From Mesostigma viride (lineage: Eukaryota > Streptophyta > Mesostigmatophyceae > Mesostigmatales > Mesostigmataceae): a stretch of 64,000 nucleotides of DNA. The stretch is taken from the NCBI GenBank assembly GCA_009746045.1, contig RPFO01001220.1, forward strand, positions 41,001 through 105,000, written 5' to 3'. The notes under the pieces are model-generated. The model was not told the origin of the DNA. It was given only the letters and a program-made list of their open reading frames with translations, and did no database searches. Shown here piece by piece: positions 1-12,182 of the stretch. A program made the translations under genes and the position numbers. Position 1 is the stretch's first letter. Every line of letters starts with the position of its first letter.

Positions 1-45
1 TAATTAATTAATCGCAGCTTTTCTTGTTTGTTCATTGTATTGATT

Positions 46-258
46 GAGAGGACAGTATCTTTGCTGCCTCAAAACCCACCATGGTTTGGTAGCATTTTCG
101 TTTGTTTGCTTGTAATGAGAGGACAGAAGCTGTGCTGCCTCAACACCAACCATGGTTTGGTAACCGTTTCGTTTGTTTGTTTGCAGTGAGAGGACAGCAT
201 CTGTGCTGCCTCAACACCAACCATGGTTTGGTAACAGTTTTGTTTGTTTGTTTGTTTT
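46..258. repeat. 71-bp tandem repeat, three copies
   Basis: Three successive units begin with gagaggacag at 46, 117 and 188, a period of 71 bp. Each contains tgctgcctcaa, ccatggtttgg and a gtttgtttg tail. The copies differ by a few substitutions. No gene is evident over them. Confidence 0.85.
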
Positions 259-3200
259 GTGTTAGTGTTTCTTGTTATTGCCTCCCGGTGCTGCTTGAGC
301 GTTAGCACCAGCCATGTCTTTACCCGCAAGTACATGCGTTTGGTAATGGCTTCTGCCACTACTGCATGCGTTATTGATGATGTGCGGCGGCTGAGCAAGC
401 TCCATGTCTAGGGAGTTGACAGCAGTGGGTTTGATTAAGGGCCCTCAGCCCTGACATAGAGAGGATCAACAGTCTCCCTAGAGGGTAGAGGCTGTGCTGC
501 CAAGAAAGCAACAATACCCTTACACTCATCCCAAATAAAATGGGGAGATCTGCGTTCAAAAGACATGACATTCATTCAGATAAGTCACGTTGGGGTGGAC
601 GGAGATACTTGTCTCGTTTGCATATGCCGTCCAGCCCAGGCCGCCCACCGCCGGCGATGGGGATAGGCCAGGAGTGCTTTTATCACATAACAGCTGGAGC
701 GTTTCTATGCTCCTCAGGCTGCAGCGATAGCTTTCTGTTTGGTTATGATATGTTGAAAAGATAGCCACCGCTCTTGAGCATTCATTGATATCAGAGCATG
801 CATGAGGAAAGAAAGCAACGGACTTGCTTACGCTGGAAGCCCCAGGGGCCGGCGCGGGGCCGGTGCCTCCTGGGGGGTTGTTTTCCTGCCGCATTGCCGC
901 CGCCATGGCTGCTCCAGCAGTGGGTGCTGCTGTCGCAGCCGCCGGGGAAGAGGGTTGGTCGGTGCCCCGTAGGGGAACCGGCTCCGCCACCGGCTGGCGC
1001 ACAGGGGAGGGGGGTTGTTCGGACTGCCTCGCGGCAGCCGGACCCTCCACCTGGCTGGTATTGTCACGGTTGTTCTTTTGTTTTCTTTGTCTTCTTTTTG
1101 TTTTGTTGTTATTGCATGCAGGCGCACCGACATCAGCCGGTGCCCTGTTGTCTGGCGGACGACGCTGATCATCATCGTCGTCCCCAAGATATAGTTTCTT
1201 TTTCTCTTTTCTTTTCTTTTTTTTTTCCAGTGCCGGTTTGAACCGTTGTTGAGTTTGATGTTGCTGAAGAGCGTTTATAAAATTCAAGTTAGGAATGAGA
1301 AATGAACGACGTGATATATTGCTTGAGAACACTGTATGCTGTGAGCAATGAATTGCTTGGTTCATTAGAAAATAGGTTTACCCTTTATCAACGTTCCTCT
1401 CACTGGCTGCGCCGCCAGTGACCGTTGGGTGCAGACCGTTGGCCCGAGGCCGCACGATGACAGGTAGCAGTCTAGTCACTGCATCGTGTGATCACAGATT
1501 AATGCACGCTGCAGTACGGTCCCTATCTAGGATACTCTAGTACCGTCCAATGACAGGACACTACGTATACTGGGTACTGACATCTGTCACGTACCCCAGT
1601 ACCCAAAGTACCTATCTAGGGAAACGTATGCGACTCGACTAGCATTCCTATCTGCATAGCCCACGTGGTATTTATATTCACATACCAACGTAGGTTTACA
1701 AGGCTTATTCATACGTTGTATTCACAATGCCTTTGAGACTTAGTCTACAGCAAAGCATGGAGACTAACTGCTTGGGCTGCTATTCGATTGAGCTCAGCAC
1801 CTAGCTGCTGTGCAACATGATTCTGCATCAGTGCCTGTCCTAATTGCGCCCCCCCGCCCCCTTGCCATCATGCATCGTCATGCTCATCATAGTCTTTGGA
1901 ACGTGTGCACACTGAACTCCAACCCTTGGACAGTCCATAGGTCATTAAGAATCTGTGCATGTAATGCTAGCTCTTCTCAGTTGAACTCATCTACCACCCT
2001 CTCATGGTCGTGTCATCTCTCATGTAATCCACCTAGGTTTATCGTGGCCACTGATCTTTCAGCCCCTCCTGACATCAAAATCTGGGCAAACACACTGTTG
2101 ACATCGCCCTTCCTTTTTAGCCTGCATGGCTCCTCATGTTTATCCTTATCTCATCCCTCAATACACCTAGAACTGTCTATTCATCCCCCTTGCATAGGCG
2201 GTGCATAATTGCGGCGTGATGGGGGATTGCCAAAAATAGGTGTAAAATGCATGGGATGGTGCACGGGGAGGCTCACACTCATCGCTTTACAATCACATGC
2301 ACTCATGTGCTAACAATGTCCCTCCCTGCTTTTGACACTGCATGCACATGCATTTCCTACCGGCTATATCAAGCCTTTAGTGTGGTTTGGTGCATCAAGA
2401 GACATGGCAGGTCAGCTGAGTGCATCAGACCACATTTGTGTTAAGTGTACGCTTGCAACGCTGTTTGCCCACCGCATGGAGCTCCCCTTTCGGACAGTGG
2501 CACAAGTAGCACTTACACCTTACTCCCAGCCGCTCACCCTGCCCATGCTAGCAACAAGAACAAATGCATGGTCCCCATCCCAACGTAAGGTGCATCACAT
2601 TGATGGCCCTGCCATCACCTAGCAGTGTGCCACCCCTCTCCACCTCAACCTACTCTGAAAGGCCTGGGCCCCAACAAACCTTTCAAGACATGGCACTCCT
2701 CAAAGAAGGCAACCCCTCAAAGAAGGCCAGGCAGTTTAGGTCTAGGGGGGCTTTGGGTAAGTTAAAAGATGATAGAGTTCACTAACACAGGCCATGGCAA
2801 CGACAACCTGCTTCACCCGTTGCATCCATACACCACAAGCCATAAACTGCACAGCCTGGCATGATTGCCTAAGGGTCACGTGATCCAAGATGCCCTTCAG
2901 GCGCACCCCAGCACACCGGCCCATCCTCACCACCCCACTGGTCATAGTCATCTACAGTGGCATCAAACTCCTCTAGGACAGAGTGCAGTAAAGGCAACAT
3001 AGACGTCCTGACACAATTGAATAAGAACGTGGCTGCTACCTACTGCCCTTAAAAAAAAATGTCGATTGCTTGCACACATACGCATTCAATTCTTCAAGCA
3101 AGCATGCTAACACCTTCGCAGGACATCCCAAGGTTGACATCCATCGAGCTTTGTCAACAAGCATGACTTCCTGATGCAAACTTAGCTGTCAAGCTAGGAG

Positions 3201-4080
3201 AAGGAAAGCTAGGTAAAGAGGTGAGATAGACCCCCCCACAGCACCTTCCTGCGCCAAAACCATGACAATATCATCCAGAGCTTGCTAAATACGTACAGCT
3301 AACCGGTAGCGGGCGACCTTGCAGTCCAGGTTCAGCGCAAACATCTCGTGTCAGCACCCGCCGGAGATGGCGGACGCGAACCCACAATGCTTTTAAAGCG
3401 AGTCATAAGACTATTTCGGGGAGCGGTGAACGGCTTGGAACACCGAAGGTATGCCGCGACAAAAGCCTGAAGTTTTTCTCGGAAATACACGCCTGGATGT
3501 GGATAAGGGCACCGTTGTCGTGCTTGTGCTTGCGTTGCGAGCAGGCAACCAGTGTTTCTTGCAGTGTCGAGCAGTAACAGATGGTGGCGCGAGAGCAATA
3601 TGTGACTTTTAAATCATGGCTACACAGCTTACACCTCCGCAGGCATGTTGGAACAAGCCCCGCCATGCCGTGAGCCGAAAAAAAGGAAGAAACGCATCAA
3701 GCAAGGACGGTCGTAAACGTCACTGAAAACAGCAAAATCTGACCTGCCGGCAGGTAATGCGACAGCCTGGAAAATGTGATTCGTTTCTCGAAAAACTGAT
3801 CAGCGCTCGTGAAAGTAGACTTGAAGCCCATTCGGATTCGACCTTTTGGGAATTGTGAGCTTCCAACAAAAAAGTTTCCCCCACAATTAATAAACATGCA
3901 TTTTCGCTGCCAATTCCAGATCTGGCTCACACAAAAAAATAGCGTCTCAGCTTGCGAATTATTTTGACGCATGAACATACGCGAATAATATCTACCATGC
4001 ATCATCGCAAAGCAGGAGAGTTTACGCGTCGTTTGCATCCATCGCAGCGACTTAACATGCATAATTGACTTATGACTGAT
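259..4080. other. No confident gene; low-complexity and unassigned sequence
   Basis: This 3.8 kb holds only weak open frames. The longest (minus, 1365-556, 269 aa) starts with a real ATG but is built of Lys-, Asp-, Pro- and Ala-rich low-complexity sequence, and I recognise no domain in it. Frames at 1810-2208 (+), 2951-2742 (-) and 4062-3697 (-) show no family signature and have mixed codon use. The stretch is moderately AT-rich with short purine or pyrimidine runs near 1195-1230. It could hold decayed transposon or an unrecognised exon, but nothing can be supported. Confidence 0.4.
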
Positions 4081-4199
4081 ATTCCGGCGGACATAGGGTC
4101 GACAGCCATGCGAGGTGGAATTTTTCTGGTCCCGTCGTCCTCAACGCGACGCGTTCGCGCCAAAATTCCCAGGATCTCATGTAACCGGACGGACCGATT

Positions 4200-5279
4200 T
4201 TAGGTGCTGTGGAGCTTGCGGGCCTGGAGTACCTTCACCTTGCTGGCCACATTCGCGAAGGTCACCCGGATGGGGCCAGGCTGGCCCGCCATCCAGGCGG
4301 CCGACTCAATGCGGATGCGTTCGTTGCCCAGATGCAGCCGGCCCACGATGAGGCTGTGGTACAGGCGTTGCGCTGGCATCAGGTCCGTTTCGGGCTGCTG
4401 CGCGACCTCGAAATACCGGACCACTATACTGCGTGAGCGCTGGTCCTCCTCGACAGCAGTCTTGTGGGCTGCAGCATTCGAGCGTGCGGCATCTTCCATC
4501 AGGTTGGCAATGTCCGTCTGTTTCACCATGTTAGCGTAGCTGGTGGGTGCGGGGGCGGCTGGCTGGGGCGGGCTGGTCAGGGCGGCCTTGACCTCGGCAA
4601 TGCTGGAGTGGAGCTCAGCAGTGTCTTGACGGATAGCGGTGGACAAGGCGCCGAGTTGGGCAGCCATGTCTGCGACTTTCTTATTGAGCTTGTGCAGGTC
4701 TGCTTCCGGCGAAGCATCGGGGGTGTTGGCGGTGCCGTGCTCGGCGTCCTCGAAAGCGACAAAGAGTGCCCGGAGGCAAGGGGCCTGCGCGTGGCTCAGT
4801 AAAACAGAAAGTCGAAGCTGTGGCTCACCCATGGCGGCGAGCTCGTCCACTGAAATGGTCTCGTCAAGCGTGCTAGGAAAATAGATCGGAGTTTTGTTGT
4901 CGTTCATGAGGTGCACGATAGCCTGCGCCTGCTCGGCGGTAAGCGAAAAGAACCGGTGCTCGGTGACAGCCTCGCCAGGCATGAAGTCCGCTGGGTTAAA
5001 CTCAGCGTCGTCGATGGCGTCGTCGTCGTCGTCGTCAAGGGGGTCGTCCTCACGGATATCCTCGCTGGAAAAAGGAGCCGAAGGCGGAGGGATCTAGCTG
5101 TCCATCTCGTCGGCTGGGCCGACGCAATGCCGCTTAGACGCGACGTTAATGGCGGCTTCAGCAGGCGGTGGCTGGGTCGCAATGGTGTCCACAACGTCGA
5201 CTAGTTGCGTAATGGTATGAGGCGCTGAATCCTCCCCATCGGCGGGGGAGTGGGAGGCGGCGGATGGTGATTCCGCCAT
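4200..5279 (-). pseudogene. LINE ORF1-like coding sequence with an in-frame stop
   Basis: The minus frame opens at ATG 5279 and would run 360 codons to 4200, but codon 62 (5096-5094) is TAG. The N-terminal part is Ser/Pro/Ala-rich, followed by an acidic Asp run encoded near 5020-5040. The middle (about residues 190-240) has heptad-like Leu/Ala/Val spacing, consistent with a coiled coil. The C-terminal third (RSIVVRYFEVAQ and RIRVTF-like text) resembles the nucleic-acid-binding part of LINE ORF1 proteins. Such proteins coat retrotransposon RNA; this copy is probably dead because of the stop, unless the ATG at 4982 is used. A LINE reverse-transcriptase tail fragment lies beside it at 5430-5614. 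Assignment rests on composition and neighbourhood, so it is moderate. Confidence 0.55.
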
Positions 5280-5429
5280 GGCTAGATTCCGGAAAATACG
5301 ATCCCTGCCTGCGCTGCGTTTTATGATATTGCGGTAAATCTTGGGCGATGGCGGCTGAAAATTATATCATCGTGTTCGTCATCAAAAGACGCTTCTACTG
5401 CAATTTACCTGACCAAATTTCATGCCCGG

Positions 5430-5614
5430 ATGTAAAAGTTATGAGCATTCTCGGCATCCATAGCTCGCCACATACCAAATAGGCCCCCCATATCCCCTAC
5501 TAGGTGTTCTTTGTGGGTGCGGGCCTTGCGGCGTCTAGCATCTCGGGGCCCGGCCCACGTCAGGACGTGCCGGCCAGGCTGAGCTGGTCGCAATCCCGCT
5601 GGGGGGGCACGCAT
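5430..5614 (-). pseudogene. LINE reverse-transcriptase C-terminal fragment
   Basis: The minus-strand peptide contains QPGRHVLTWAGPRDARRR, which aligns with QPGRHILTWPGPADIPKR encoded by the LINE at 10372-11776. Past this block the sequence turns into text like the 5' leader of the LINE family (acttttacatccgg beside a gctatgg motif). It is a short remnant that has lost the catalytic domain. Its place just before the ORF1-like frame may reflect head-to-tail insertions or a rearranged copy. Confidence 0.55.
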
Positions 5615-5639
5615 GCATTAGGCCACCGTGATTCTTCCT

Positions 5640-6561
5640 AATACCGGCACAGTTGATCTTTCGCTACGTAGTTCAGGTTGAGGTGTAAACCTGGGCACGT
5701 TATTACGTCACCGTCGACTAGGCTGCGACTTGCCCGTCTGAGCCAGCCTAGAATACCGGTAATTGCTACAGTACACAGTCAGGTCAGTTTATTCCCACGC
5801 CGGTGATAGCAAGACAGAGGCAGTCAGGCAGCGGTAATAATTCCTTACATTATATGATTATATATAACATTATATGATTTTTTTTTTTTAGACTATATCA
5901 TAATGCTGTGGGTACGCATTAAAAATTCTACCGCAGTTGTTAAAAAGTCTACCGTGCCGAAAACTAATTAGAACCTGCTTGGTGCCGTTGCAAAAGAAAC
6001 TCCTGCGACAAAAAGCATACGAAGTACTCATGACGGAAGACAGAAAAAGACGTAAAAACAGTTCGTCACCAGGGATTCGCGTGCCGTCACCGATCACACT
6101 ACTAAACTGGCCCAAGGCAGCTTAACTTCGCAGGTCTGATGGGATGCGGTGTGTTCTGCCTGGTATGAGCGAACCGTATACAGCGTCGGAGCAAGGCTTT
6201 TTTATAAAGTGCAGGCCAAAAAGTCGAGCGCGGCTGAGCGCGGAAGTGTCAGGACGTATCAAATACAAAGGTGTGTTCTGTGTTCACCGCTCAGGTGTTA
6301 CCCTGAAGGCCTCAAGGCTGGCATTTAAGTCAGAAGCACAGCAAAAGCTATGGAACCCCCGTTATTTAGCAAACCCACAACTCTGAATTGAGTATGGCTT
6401 CCCAGGCTGGGTGAAGGTACTGCTGTTCACCACCGGGTCATTGAGTTGAAATAACAAAGTATACGCCTAGGATTTCCGTACGCTGTTCCTGCCTGGAGGT
6501 TAGCTGTCTAAAAATTGGCTAGGAAAAACCTAGAATTGGCTAGGAAAATTGTCTTAGTACG
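5640..6561. other. Intergenic sequence upstream of the TAF8-like gene
   Basis: No coding frame of interest is seen. The stretch is AT-rich, with ttatatgattatatataac near 5850-5880 and a run of T at 5879-5890. Just before the ATG of the next gene, ggctaggaaaa occurs twice (about 6519 and 6538). Any promoter of the TAF8-like gene should lie here, but no element can be named securely. Confidence 0.4.
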
Positions 6562-8980
6562 ATGTCTGAAAATTTTACCCGTGCATTGGCGAAGGTTGTG
6601 GTCGCCCAGATTGGTCAAGGCGTTGGCATAAAGCACATCCAACGTGGGGCGTGTGAAATCTTAGGAGATCTTCTTCTCCGTTATATTTCAGAAATCGGCC
6701 GAGCGGCAAGCTCATATGCGGAGCATGCTGGTCGGACAGAATCCACCCTTGGCGACGTGCTGTTGGCATTTCAAGACCTCGGTACTTCCATAACAGAAAT
6801 CGAAAGGTGAGCACATAAAGCTTCCCCCCTCCGAATAACCGTTTTTATGAATTTGCGTTTTAGGCTGACTTCTTCCTTCGTTCATCTGATACATCGCCGC
6901 ACCACGGTTGGTTGGCAATTGCTAGAAACCGTGGCCCGTTTGTCTTCTGCGAGCTGCTGCAAGTCCGAGGTTTCACACCGTGGACTAAACTGCAACCATT
7001 CAGCGCAGATGGTCCATTTTGCCACTGCCCCGCCATCAGTCCTCCAGCCTGCCTGCTTCCGCCAACTCCATGAGCTCATACAGTTCAAAGAGCTTACAAG
7101 TAGACATGATAAGCTTATACCGGATAAAGCCTATAAAACTTTCGAAGCTGCAATAGCCTACAGAGCTAATGAACCCCATCAACAGCAGACAGTTTATGTA
7201 TGCCTCGCCTTGGCCTCGCATCTGCATCACGCCACTGCCTGCCCGTAGCAAACTGTTCCCACGAACAAACCCCACGTGCGCTAACGCGCGCGCAACCGTT
7301 GGTGCTTTGCGCAGGTACGTGGAGAGCACGGACGAGGTCCCCTTTGCGCACCCGCTGCCCCGCTTCCCTGTCCCGCGCCCGCCGCTCCTCCCGCCCAGCT
7401 TTTCGGAGAAGGGTGAGGACCCGCCCGCCCACATCCCGCCCTTCCTGCCCGCGCTACCCGACGTGCACACGTATGTGCACACGCCGCTGCCGCCCGCCAC
7501 CGCACGGCTCGACGCGCGGCGCGAGCGGCTGGCGCGTGTCCACCGGCAACGTCAGGCGGAGAAGTCCCTGGTCTCCCTGGACCAGCGCTGCGCAGGGGCC
7601 GCCAGGGGGGATGGCCGCGCCGTTGCCACGCCCAGCAGAGAAGGACCCACTCCGTCACTGGGAGGCGCAGGGGACAGGACTAACATGCCTGCTGTGAGAC
7701 AGGAACAGGGGGCGGGGAGGACGGAGGGAGACGCCGCGACGGGCGGGGAGGACGCTGGTCCTGCCAGGGATGCGCCAGGGGGTGGCGACACGTTCTGGGG
7801 CGACATGCCTGCGGGGGTACCCGTGGGGTCATCCACTGGCAAGGGTAGCGTGCGTACGCCAGCACATCCACATGGGGAGGGTGTTGCTGGTCCGTCGCCG
7901 GCACCGTTGCTGTGCCCGGGCCAGCTGTCCAAGATGGTGCGGCTCATGGAGGGAAACGCGGGGGCGGACGAGAGGGACAGGGGGGGGGCAAGGAGCGGGC
8001 GGGATCATCTTGGGTGGCGCAGGGGCTTGCGTGCCCAGTGCTCCCCAGCTTCACCGACAGGTATGGTGGCTGCACCGAGGTGTTGTTTACAGGCAGGGTT
8101 TGGAAAGCGGATTGTCATGGTTGTCATGGTTGTCATGGTGGGCATGGGTGGCTAGGTTTGGCTGTGGTGGTGTGACTTTTTTTATTGCCGTCCACAAGAG
8201 ACACCCCTTTGAGAGAATGCACGAAGGAGCCCATGCGTAAGACCCCGTTTTCAAGTATCATTTTATTTGTAGGAGCGTGGAAATGGTAAATGACATGGGT
8301 ACGTTGGTCGACACGCCGTGGGTGGAGCTGGCTGCAACCTATGTGCTTGGTTGCCGACCGCGGCATGCCTTAAGGTAGCCAATGCCTTGTCAACCAAGGC
8401 TAGCGGGGCTCGAACGGTGATTCCCACCACAGGCAGACAGCTGCGGCGTATCCGGCATGGTATGCTGTCAATTTGCGGGCATCTCCATTGTGATCCTGCA
8501 TGCTACGGTGGGAATAGCGCTGGAGGGAGAGGTTGATGATAAAAGTTGCGGGAAAGCCAGTGTATTCCAAGTTGTTCAAAGCCATTGTTCGAAGGGGTTA
8601 GCCAATGTCAGCTCTGCTCCTGCCAGTTTTCTCTGCCCATCAGCTCAGGTGCTAGCCTCTCCCTGCAACGTTATATTTCCACCCGTCTTTTCTGCATGAC
8701 TCGGGTCGCACCGCACGCCATGCGCGCGGGTGAGTGTGCCGTCCAAAGATGAATAAGCCATAAGCCATGTAGGTACACGTCTTTAATAAATTAATGTAGG
8801 TACACTTAGTACGTTGTAGGGAATGTGGTTGGCCTCAGATTCGTGACTCCATTGCAAATGTTGGAAAAACATTTGCAATGGACGCCCACCTAATGTGCGT
8901 GTGCTGGCATGTGCTCTCTAACTGTTCTTCCCCGTTTCGTTTTCCCTTGTGCCATTGTTCTCGTGTCATCTTGTGTGCTT

Positions 8981-9012
<32 letters not shown>

Positions 9013-9360
9013 CCACCACACACACACACACAACTGTGGTGAACACACACACACACACATGTGTGTGTGCGTGCCAGGCTGCCGCTCTCCTTCTCGCTAA
9101 AGTACTCGCAGCAGCTGCGGCAGGCCGCGGTCGCATGTCGCGGCGCCAGCAGCAACGCGCTCAAGCGACCGCCGGAAATCGCGGAGACGAACGTAGAATT
9201 AGAGAGGGAGCGGCAGAAGAAGCGGGCCGCCGTGGAGGATATCCTGGCAGGGTGCCCGACCGCTGGGGCTGGGGCTGGGGCTGGGGCAGGGGCTGGGGCT
9301 GCTAATGCAGACAAGGAGGCGAAGTTCTCAGTGGGAGCAGATGATGCCCATGCTTTGTGA
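6562..9360 (+). CDS. TAF8: TAF8-like TFIID subunit (histone fold plus TAF8 C-domain)
   Basis: TAF8 is a TFIID subunit that pairs through its histone fold with TAF10 and acts in nuclear RNA polymerase II preinitiation. Exon 1 (6562-6806, donor gtgagc) gives MSENFTRALAKVVVAQ followed by the helices of a Bromo_TP/histone fold, with an AFQDLG segment typical of the family. Exon 2 begins at 7315 after gcgcag. It restores the frame as EIER-YVESTDEVPFAHPLP, then gives IPPFLPALPDVHTYVHTP and RQRQAEKSLVSLDQR, the hallmark TAF8 C-domain block. Exon 2 then becomes Gly/Ala/Pro-rich and probably ends at 8060 (gtatgg). A last coding exon at 9078-9360 is likely (ELERERQKKRAAVEDILAG, then a Gly-Ala repeat), but its phase does not match a donor at 8060, so an unseen exon or another donor is needed. 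Family call is strong; the 3' structure is uncertain. Confidence 0.85.
8980..9075. repeat. poly(C) followed by (CA)n/(TG)n microsatellite
   Basis: A run of about 28 C, broken once by a T, is followed by two cacaca tracts and a gtgtgtgtg stretch just upstream of the proposed last TAF8 exon. The run length is likely polymorphic and prone to sequencing error. Confidence 0.9.
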
Positions 9361-9782
9361 TTTGGCAAGCTTGGGATGGCAGCGTGACGTGCCATCTGCG
9401 TACAGCATTAAGTGAGACAACTATGCATTGGTTGTCTGAGCTAGCTTGAACCACTTTTTACGTTCAAGCAAAAGGTATACTCCATGTTGCGAGTGGCTTT
9501 TTAACAACCGGTTCATGGACAAGTGCAAATGACGTCTATCATCTATGCTCGATATCTAATTCGATCAAGTGATCTGGCGCAATATAATGCCCATCGATAC
9601 ACAATGTTGCATGGTTGTTTAGCACTCGAGTGTATATGTGCACATGGGAAGTGCTGTCGACACAACAGCGCATTGCATGTCAGCCAGCTAGCCAGCCTGC
9701 ACAAGCTGAAACTCATTCAAGAGCTGCCGGTCATGTGCAACTATTAATTAGACACGTGCACTCCCGTTGGAGAGTCACGGAT
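9361..9782. other. Intergenic, nothing recognised
   Basis: Sequence between the TAF8-like gene and the GGAC array. Only short frames occur (for example 9523-9747, +) without a recognisable motif. Confidence 0.4.
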
Positions 9783-9923
9783 GGACGGACGGACGGACGG
9801 ACGGACGGACGGACGGACGGACGGACGGACGGACGGACGGACGGACGGACGGACGGACGGACGGACGGACGGACGGACGGACGGACGGACGGACGGACGG
9901 ACGGACGGACGGACGGACGGACG
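9783..9923. repeat. (GGAC)n tetranucleotide array, about 35 copies
   Basis: Nearly perfect GGAC units. The tract has no stops on either strand in several frames and so creates artificial Trp-Thr-Asp-Gly-Arg or Arg-Pro-Ser-Val polypeptides, which are not genes. A short frame follows at 9924-10121 (WLAAEAMMVLKALAQVKK, QYPDGWHVEIAG) that could be a fragment of a mobile-element protein; it was not identified. Confidence 0.95.
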
Positions 9924-10371
9924 TCGGGACCAGCCAGACAGGTCAGGTCCGCGGTGAGAAAACTGGCGTCAGACTGGCTGGCCGCGGAGGCAATGATGGT
10001 GTTAAAGGCGCTGGCACAGGTCAAGAAGGGAGGCGTACGACCCATAAAACGCGAGCTCCAGTATCCCGATGGGTGGCATGTCGAAATAGCAGGATCTGTG
10101 GACGTCGAAGGTGGAAAATAACCTGGCAACGTCAACGTCGTGCTCAGACCAGCTAGCTACGTTCGGCTGGGCGGCTGCGTTTGGGCTCAGGCGATGCAGA
10201 AGGCAAGGCGCATTAAGCCCAGGAGGCTTTGAGCTAGGCGATTACCAGTGTGCGACTAGTGTCACCGCTGCCTGCCGGACCTGAGGGCGAATTAAGCTGC
10301 AGCCGGAGCTGCAGACGTATTTTCATGGCCTAGCGCGCAGCCGCCAGGCTGCGTTGCGTCGAGGAGCGTTT

Positions 10372-11776
10372 AAAATTAAATTAAATTAAATTATAACATG
10401 CCTCCGTGGGGAGGTCATGTAGCACATATTCCATGATGTATGGGGTGGAGGAAGCCGCGTGATCGAACTATCCTAACTCCATCTAGAAAAGCCTAACTAC
10501 ACTACTCATCAAAACGCCTCCTCCGCTTGGGGGGAGGTGGCTTGCCCACAGGGTCGGGCGTGTGCGCCTTGACAATCTTCTTCCACCGCGTCTTGTCCTG
10601 CATGACAGTCCAAAGACGGGAGAGAGAGTGGATGCGGTGCTCAAACTGGGCTGGGACCACTAGGTCGTCCAGCAACATCTGAACGTAGGTGGTGACAGGT
10701 TTCCCTACCCTTTTGGGAATGTCCGCGGGGCCAGGCCAGGTCAGAATATGCCGCCCTGGCTGGCCGCTGGGGGCCGGCCAGACCAAGGGTGGTGTCGACC
10801 TGGCTGGTGCGGGCAAGGTGTCCTACAAATGCTATCCTACGCTGCCTAATCTCGTCCGAAACACGAGGCATGCCATGATACAAAGACTCTGATGACGGAC
10901 GCTCGGAAAAACCTACGTTAAGGACCTGCCGGAGCATCCTGTAAACTGTGCCGTCGAGCCGAGCTGCCAGTTTGGGTGGGAGGGTCCACGCCTCGGCGCC
11001 ATACGTGAGCACCGTGAGGACGAGGACCTTGAAGAGCATGCGTTTGCGGTGCCCGTCCAGGCCCTTCGAGCGCCAGTAAGGTGTGAGCGAACGGAGCTTG
11101 GCCCAGGCGAGGGCGATGCGGGTGTCCACATCGTCGGCGGTGTCAGGAAGCCAGCACCCCAACAGCTTGAAGCGGTCGCGGAACGGGACCTCCGTCCCGT
11201 CGAGCAGGCGCGGCAGCGGTGGTTTACGGGATGCCCCGATCACCATCGCCTCAGTCTTGACACTAATCTCCAACCCCACCGCCCGCGCCTCCAGGCCCAG
11301 GCAGTCCAGCCAGGTCTGAATGTGCTCGGGGCTCTCGATGAGGGTGGTATCATCCGCATAAATCAGGTCGGCAAGGCGGTACCCAGGTCTAACCCCGCCG
11401 TGCTCTTTCACGTTAAGGATGGCCAAGCTTGGCTCGAACCCCTTAAGAGCAGTAAAGCGCGCACGTGCCCGGCGCATGACGTGATCCACGACAATAATGA
11501 ACAGGTATGGGGACAGGACACAACCTTGCCACACCCCGTGGTGAAGGGGGAATGGTGGAGTGGTGCCCTCCGCAGTCCGCACTACTGCCTGCATGTGAGC
11601 CCTCATACAGTCGGCGAATGGCAGCAATAAACGCAGGTGGTACCCGATCCAGAGCTAGGATGGCCCAAAGAGCCTCCCAGAGAACCGTGTCAAAGGCCTT
11701 GATGTAGTCAACAAAAATGAAGACCAGCGGCAAACTGTCAGGGGGAAGTCGACGCACCTCCTCCATCAACCGGCGG
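10372..11776 (-). mobile_element. 5'-truncated LINE with reverse transcriptase, frameshifted
   Basis: A 1.4-kb non-LTR retrotransposon remnant. On the minus strand, RT motif A is VFIFVDYIKAFDTVLW (frame of 11769), motif B is GVWQGCVLSPYLFIIVVDH and motif C is YADDTTLIE (frame of 11627-10641). The frame changes near 11590 between A and B, and again near 10720 before the tail ending PPPKRRRRFDE (stop at 10502). At least two frameshifts make this copy non-functional. The 3' untranslated region ends cggaggcatgttataat and then TTTAA-type repeats at 10372-10392. cgaggagcgttt lies at both ends (10360-10371 and 11777-11788), a 12-bp target-site duplication showing that the 5' truncation happened at insertion. 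The same 3' end occurs at 33150-33450. Confidence 0.9.
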
Positions 11777-11845
11777 CGAGGAGCGTTTGATCGTCATATA
11801 TTGCGTAATAGCTTCGGAAACTTATATCAGCGTATGCGTCTTAGA

Positions 11846-12137
11846 GGCCATGTGTACCCTAGCTATAGCCTAGCCACATACCTTCCACCCCATATGTCAT
11901 GCAGGCCTTCTAGGCCCTCTCCTCAAGCCCCCCCTGGGTGCCTGTGCTTGTTTAGGAGGCATGAACCATCATGGAGGTGCAGGTGCACCTAGTGCACCCA
12001 GAGCAGACCTTGATAGTTGTACATCCTACACCTGCAGGTTGTCGCCCCGATTGTATTACAAATTAATAGATGCCCCTTTCTCAGGGCTATGTGTTACATA
12101 TGCTCCCCACGGAGCTATGATTTTAATTAATTAATTA
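11846..12137 (+). mobile_element. 292-bp retro-insertion with TTAA-repeat tail
   Basis: The segment sits between two copies of atgcgtcttaga (11834-11845 and 12138-12149). It ends in cggagctatgattttaattaattaatta, a tail of TTAA units. A diverged relative is at about 32940-33110 (shared gcaggtgc.c, gcccct.tctcagg.atatgtg.tac and acggag.tatg). It has no coding content, so it is a SINE or the 3' end of a LINE. Confidence 0.75.
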
Positions 12138-12182
12138 ATGCGTCTTAGAAAGACGAAGCGATTGTGATATTCACATATACAT

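Noticed and set aside
556-1365. 269-codon minus ORF with Lys and Asp runs
   Set aside because: Low-complexity composition, no recognisable domain, no spliced partners found.
9615-10156. Asp-Gly-Arg-Thr repeat ORFs
   Set aside because: Direct translation of the (GGAC)n array.
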